DNA of 38,964 bases from Clostridiales bacterium (GTDB taxonomy: Bacteria > Bacillota_E > Sulfobacillia > Sulfobacillales > JAIMBI01), in assembly GCA_027318915.1 (NCBI GenBank), contig DAHVOH010000027.1:1-38964 (forward strand). The letters run 5' to 3'. Positions 35,129 through 38,964 of the stretch are shown piece after piece. Under the pieces are notes generated by a model. It did not search any database. It saw nothing but the letters and a program-made list of their open reading frames with translations, and had not been told where the DNA came from. The position numbers and the translations under genes are program-made. Positions within the stretch are counted from its first letter, which is position 1, and each line of letters opens with the position of its first letter.

Positions 35129-36873
35129 CCACCCCCGCTGCTCTTGGAACTGGCCGACTGGAACAGCCGCTCCGAAAATCCGCTCGAAAGCCAGTGCAAA
35201 TAGAGGTTGATTTCGGTCAGTTGGGGGGACGAGACGGCCAAAGTGGGGCCCTCCATTTGGGCGCGCCGGAGGCAATGGTTAATCTGCGCGTCCAGCGTCA
35301 TGATCTTGCCGCCCTTGACCTTGGGGAACGTCATCGCCGCGCCGATGAGGGACGGCACGGTCAGCCCGTCCACGTAATTGGCCAGCGTCCCGCCGCCGGT
35401 GTGGCAGGTGTTGCAGGAGATGCCCGTCTTGGAGAGCGTCGTCCCCATGAACAGCGCCTCGCCCTTTTTGATGTATGGCGCCAATGGCCCGGATGTGGGC
35501 ACCGGAATCGCGGGGCCGGCCTGGCCGACGGCCGGATTCCAGTCGGCCAACGGCAGGGCGTCCATCTCCCCGTTCTCATTGGGCTGATACAGCGTCTGCC
35601 CGATGATGATGGGGTAGTCGGCCGCCAGTGTGCCGCCCACGTCACGGACCGCGAGCGCGTTGCCCGTGCTGGCGTTGATGGCGTAGATGGAGCCGGTCTG
35701 GTCACCCACGTACAGGGTGTTGTTCACGACGGCCGCAGACTCCGATATGGGGCCCCCGGCGGCAAACGTCCACTGCACGCGTCCGGTGGCCGCGTCCAGT
35801 GCGACCTCCTCGTCGGCGATGGGGCTTCCCACGTAAACGGTGGACCCCACGACGACCGGCGCCGCCACTTCAATGTCGGTCGGCAGCAGACCGCCGCCCA
35901 ACGGGGTCGTCCACTGCAGATGCCCCGTCGCGGCAGAAAATCCAAACACCGTGCTGACCGGCTTGGTCCACGAGCCCTGAGTGCCTTCCACGAACACCAA
36001 CCCGTCGGCGACCGCCAGGGAGCAGTCGTCGCTGCCGCCGAAGACGTTGGGTACCGGCACGGCCCAGGCAATCTGGTGGGTGTCCACGTTGATGGCGTAC
36101 AGATCATAGGGATGGGCTCCGGAGACGTACAGCATGTTGCCCACCAGCACCGGCGACGACATGCTGACATAGGACCCGATGGATACGGTCCACTCCACTT
36201 GGCCGCTCTCGGCGTTGAACGCGTAGACCATTCCGTTGCCGTTGGCCGCGTACAGCACCCCGTTGTTGAACACGAAGGTGGGCATGTTCTCGCCGGGGGT
36301 GCTGTAGCTCCAGGCGACGGCTCCCGTCGCGGCATTCAGCGCATAGATCGCGTTGGGTCCGGTCCCGCGCACGATGCCCGTGGAATTCAGGTTGTTGTCG
36401 GCCGCTTGTGCAGAGGGCGAAAAGCTCTGGTTGCCGCTCCCCACGAACACCAGACCATCGGCCACCACCGGGGTGGTCATGGACATATTGTTGAGCTGAC
36501 GCCGCCAGAGCAAGGTTCCCGTCTGCGCGTCAAAGGCATAAATGTTGCCGTCGCCCGGTGCCGTCCCGTCGCCGGAGGCATACACCACACCGTTGGCCTC
36601 CGAGGCCTGCTGCAATGGCTCCGGGGCGTTGTAGGTCCAGTCCACCGACCAGCCCGCCACAGCGGGCGACTCGTCCACAGGGTTGTTGCCGGCGTTCAGC
36701 GCGTACTTCGTCCACTGAGTGGGGCCGGCATTGGTGGAGGCGGCCGAGACCTGCGGACCGTGAGGGGCTCCCAGCGTGATGCCGACCGCGGCGCCGATGA
36801 AGATGGGGAGAACATAGAGCCACATGCGTGAAATCCGCTTGGCGATCACGGCCGGGGCGTCCTTGACCCCCAC
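35119..36873 (-). CDS. PQQ-type beta-propeller fused to a TsdA/SoxA-like cytochrome c
   Basis: 584 residues, exported by an N-terminal hydrophobic helix (about 17-36). Then come seven propeller blades with the PQQ-repeat signature, for example NIYAFDAQTGTLLWRRQL, AIYALNAATGAVAWSYS, MVYAFNAESGQVEWTVSI, DLYAINVDTHQIAWAVPV and SIYAINASTG. The C-terminal 120 residues form a c-type cytochrome: C-N-T-C-H at about 487-491, then INHCLRRAQMEGPTL and LYLHWLSSG. That order matches TsdA/SoxA-type thiosulfate enzymes, in which the later Cys is a heme or persulfide ligand. The vicinal Cys pair of methanol dehydrogenases is absent. GTG 36873 is preferred (GGGAG eight bases upstream); GTG 36882 is also possible. 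A sulfur-compound or alcohol dehydrogenase is inferred. Confidence 0.82.
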   Translation of the reverse strand: MGVKDAPAVIAKRISRMWLYVLPIFIGAAVGITLGAPHGPQVSAASTNAGPTQWTKYALNAGNNPVDESPAVAGWSVDWTYNAPEPLQQASEANGVVYASGDGTAPGDGNIYAFDAQTGTLLWRRQLNNMSMTTPVVADGLVFVGSGNQSFSPSAQAADNNLNSTGIVRGTGPNAIYALNAATGAVAWSYSTPGENMPTFVFNNGVLYAANGNGMVYAFNAESGQVEWTVSIGSYVSMSSPVLVGNMLYVSGAHPYDLYAINVDTHQIAWAVPVPNVFGGSDDCSLAVADGLVFVEGTQGSWTKPVSTVFGFSAATGHLQWTTPLGGGLLPTDIEVAAPVVVGSTVYVGSPIADEEVALDAATGRVQWTFAAGGPISESAAVVNNTLYVGDQTGSIYAINASTGNALAVRDVGGTLAADYPIIIGQTLYQPNENGEMDALPLADWNPAVGQAGPAIPVPTSGPLAPYIKKGEALFMGTTLSKTGISCNTCHTGGGTLANYVDGLTVPSLIGAAMTFPKVKGGKIMTLDAQINHCLRRAQMEGPTLAVSSPQLTEINLYLHWLSSGFSERLFQSASSKSSGGGCK

Positions 36874-36882
36874 GCGCCTCAC

Positions 36883-37383
36883 TCCCTCTGGATGCGGCCA
36901 CGAGGCCGGTTGACTACGCTCCCCAACATACCACGGCGCTTTGTCCGCATCCCCTGGGCAAACTGAATTGTTGCTGAAACGGCCCTGGGCGCCTCACTTT
37001 CACCGGTGCCGCCGCGTCGGCTGCACGTGGCCCACCGGTCTAAACGCGGTTCCCCGGGCGGTACCCGTGCACATGCGCGGATCCGGCCGGTGTCTGGATC
37101 CCACCACAGGAGACCGCCGCACGACCATGCCGGTGGCGACGCGTCGCACGCACCTCCGTGAAGGAGCACAACGGGTCGCGACGCCCACGCCGCGCACAAT
37201 GGTCTCGGCGCGCTCACCCGCCCGTGCGGCACCAGCCTCCTTTCCATACCTATTGGTCACAATGGCTTGCAGAAGCGGCCCCGGTACCGTATTATTCCAT
37301 TACTTACAAGTGCGTATTTCCCTAGATATACGCTGTGGTGAATGTGTATCGGGCGGCATGATGGAGAAAGAGGCGAGGCGACG
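36883..37383. other. Divergent intergenic region with promoter candidates
   Basis: 501 bases between the propeller gene (minus) and the TadG-like gene (plus), no supported gene. The last 120 bases are markedly AT-richer. Two plus-strand promoter candidates fit: TTGCAG-17-TATTAT (37267-37295) and TTACAA-17-TATACG (37304-37332). A -10-like TATGTT for the propeller gene (around 36928) lacks a partner. Confidence 0.45.
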
Positions 37384-38466
37384 GTGATCCGCAAAGGACG
37401 TGAGGGCCAATCGCTCATCATTGTGGCCTTTGGCATGGTGACATTGCTCGGTGTGGCGGGGATGGCGGTGGACGTGGGAAGCTGGTACGTAACCAGCCAA
37501 CATCTTCAAACGGCCGCTGATGCCGCGGCGCTTGCCGGCGCCCAGCAGCTTCCGACAAATCCTTCTCAGGCGGTGGCGAACGCCATACAAACCGCCTCCC
37601 AAAACGGGGCGACCATTACGGCGAACGACGTCGTGATCTCGCCCTCGAATCCGGATATTGTCACCGTGCATGTTCCCGGAGTCGCGCCCACCTACTTCAC
37701 CCGAGTGTTCGGACTGAACGGGGTGCCCGAGCAGGCTCAGGCCAGCGCTGAAGACACCTATTCCTATGCATTGAACTACGCTCTCTTCTCCCAGTCCCAG
37801 AGCGTACCCATCAGCTTGGGGGGCAGCTATTATGTTGACGGCAATGTGCATTCCAATGACGCCAGCCAGCCGGTGACCATAACCGGCTCGGGGGGCACGG
37901 TGACGGGTCAGATCACCGGCACGCCGAACATTACGCTGCCAACGACCACCTGGAGCCAGCTCATGGCCGTAAACCCCGACATCATCACCAATGGCGATTC
38001 CGATGGCCTCACGGGAGACCCGGACGGAAACGCCTGCAACTACACGCTCAAGCTCAATGACAGCACGCCGATGCCGCCAAGCGGCACGGTCGTGGTCCTG
38101 GGTAACATCGACATCACCGGCAACGTGACGTTCAACGGGACGCTCATCGCCTGGGGGGGCAACATCACCGCGAAAGGTACGGCGGGATTTAAGAGCGCAA
38201 CCTTCAACGCCCTGATGGCGCTCAGCAACCCCGCCGAGGTCAACAGCGCCTGCGACAACAACCAGGGCAACGTGAGCATTTCGGGCAACGTGACCGTCAC
38301 CGGGGCCATATGGGCGGACAACAATGCGAGTCTCGACGGCAATGCGGCCGTCGCTCAAGGGAGCGTGACGGGCAACACCGTCTCTCTTCAAGGAGACCCG
38401 CAAGTCATTTGGAATCCCGCCGAATCCGGCAACATCTCCTTAAAGAGTCCCTGGCTGATTCCGTAA
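37384..38466 (+). CDS. TadE/TadG-like secreted protein with beta-helical C-terminus
   Basis: 360 residues. The N-terminus fits the putative Flp pilus-assembly TadE/G-like domain: GQSLIIVAFGMVTLLGVAGM, then AVDVGSWYVTSQHLQTAADA and AALAGAQQLP, one membrane helix with the outside-facing polar stretch. About 130-360 is Gly/Asn/Thr/Ser-rich with repeats of G-N-[IV]-x-[IV]-x-G-[NT] (NVHSND, GNIDITGNVTFNGTLIAWGG, GNVSISGNVTVTGAIW), suggesting a right-handed beta-helix or DUF7305-like region. No tad operon genes lie nearby. GTG at 37384 with GAGG five bases upstream. Its base composition is less G+C-rich than its neighbours, so transfer is possible. Confidence 0.75.
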   Translation: MIRKGREGQSLIIVAFGMVTLLGVAGMAVDVGSWYVTSQHLQTAADAAALAGAQQLPTNPSQAVANAIQTASQNGATITANDVVISPSNPDIVTVHVPGVAPTYFTRVFGLNGVPEQAQASAEDTYSYALNYALFSQSQSVPISLGGSYYVDGNVHSNDASQPVTITGSGGTVTGQITGTPNITLPTTTWSQLMAVNPDIITNGDSDGLTGDPDGNACNYTLKLNDSTPMPPSGTVVVLGNIDITGNVTFNGTLIAWGGNITAKGTAGFKSATFNALMALSNPAEVNSACDNNQGNVSISGNVTVTGAIWADNNASLDGNAAVAQGSVTGNTVSLQGDPQVIWNPAESGNISLKSPWLIP

Positions 38467-38964
38467 CATCGGAACGCTCTCAACGGCAAGCGGTTGAGGT
38501 GGCTCAGGTCATCTTGACCGGAAGAGTCCGAGAGCCTGTGGGCTAAGGACATCGGTAGTTGTCGGCAGAGCTCCACAGTTTTCCCCATGGTTCCAGCCAG
38601 CGGACACGCTTCATAGACCAGGCCGAGGTTGACCAGACGGTCATGCGGTCCCTGGGTTCAGTAGGCGACGCCATCGGCGGTCGGCTAAGGGACGCCAAGC
38701 CGTGAGGTGGCCAGCGCCCGGCACGGTGGCTTACCTTGGGCACTGGAGGTTGTCCGCCCCAACGCCAACCGACGTAAGAAGGCTGCCGGTTTAATCTGTG
38801 TCGACGGCCGGCAACGGGAGGCGGAGTCCGCCCCATTTCGGCCAAGACGCGGCCGCCGTCCGCAGCCTGCTGTCCACTCGGGCGGCAAACAAAGAGACGC
38901 AGCCCGATCACCCTCGGCCCCCGCATCCATCGTCATGCGCGGTCCGCACAGCCTGTGCGCCAAA
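38467..38964. other. Unassigned end region
   Basis: Last 498 bases. No frame with a ribosome-binding site and known family. The minus strand around 38668-38460 reads through coherent-looking sequence (RLVNLGLVYEACPLAGTMGK, then TVELCRQLP), possibly the tail of a gene entering from beyond the window or a transposase remnant. An inverted repeat CTCAAC-N8-GTTGAG follows the TadG-like gene (near 38478-38497) with no T-run. Confidence 0.25.

Overview
The window is a high-GC chromosome segment from a member of the Bacillota (Firmicutes). Minus-strand gene order is the classic Gram-positive block glpX-rho-rpmE-prfA-prmC-tsaC-ywlE-rpiB-upp followed by the F1Fo-ATPase operon. tdk and glyA, which often lie in this block, are missing. 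Ribosome-binding sites are strong (GGAGG type), GTG starts are common, and promoters resemble the sigma-A consensus. Aerobic-type c cytochromes and a TsdA/SoxA-like heme domain would suit a thermophilic or acidophilic sulfur-linked lineage such as Sulfobacillus, but that placement is inference.

Layout. 1-5674 (minus): ATP synthase genes atpZ, I, B, E, F, H, A, G and the first 229 codons of atpD, from a promoter at 5798-5827 with a hairpin/T-run in the leader. 5875-15364 (minus): core genes from upp back to glpX, with a rhodanese and a SLC13/ArsB-type permease inserted. prmC has an apparent one-base frameshift near its start. 15365-16629: about 1.3 kb with no intact gene. 16687-18261 (plus): murJ. 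18448-21639 (minus): an XRE-type protein, a GNAT acetyltransferase and an NCS1 nucleobase permease with a consensus promoter framed by palindromes. 21871-23247 (plus): phosphomannomutase/phosphoglucomutase, converging on an APC permease (23229-24518, minus) with a leader of about 250 nt. 24900-29608 (plus): an orphan VirD4/TraG-like ATPase, a replication-relaxation-like protein, an orphan minC, then cyanophycinase, NUDIX and DUF2103 genes joined by stop/start overlaps. 30042-30608 (plus): a RimJ/RimL-like acetyltransferase. 30622-33518 (minus): a tight operon of a GT2 glycosyltransferase, GtrA, two ThrE subunits and a thioredoxin-fold gene with an in-frame UGA. 33827-34687 (minus): a tandem GNAT protein. 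34760-36873 (minus): a small membrane cytochrome c and a propeller-cytochrome fusion. 37384-38466 (plus): a TadG-like secreted protein.

Most notable: (1) the thioredoxin-fold gene at 30622-31056 has UGA exactly where relatives have the first Cys of CPxC, with a SECIS-like hairpin behind it, so it is a strong selenoprotein candidate; (2) the VirD4-like ATPase and replication-relaxation pair sits next to minC with no conjugation machinery; (3) the seven-bladed propeller is fused to a TsdA/SoxA-like cytochrome beside a second cytochrome c; (4) prmC appears frameshifted. No rRNA, tRNA, CRISPR array or intact insertion sequence was seen.
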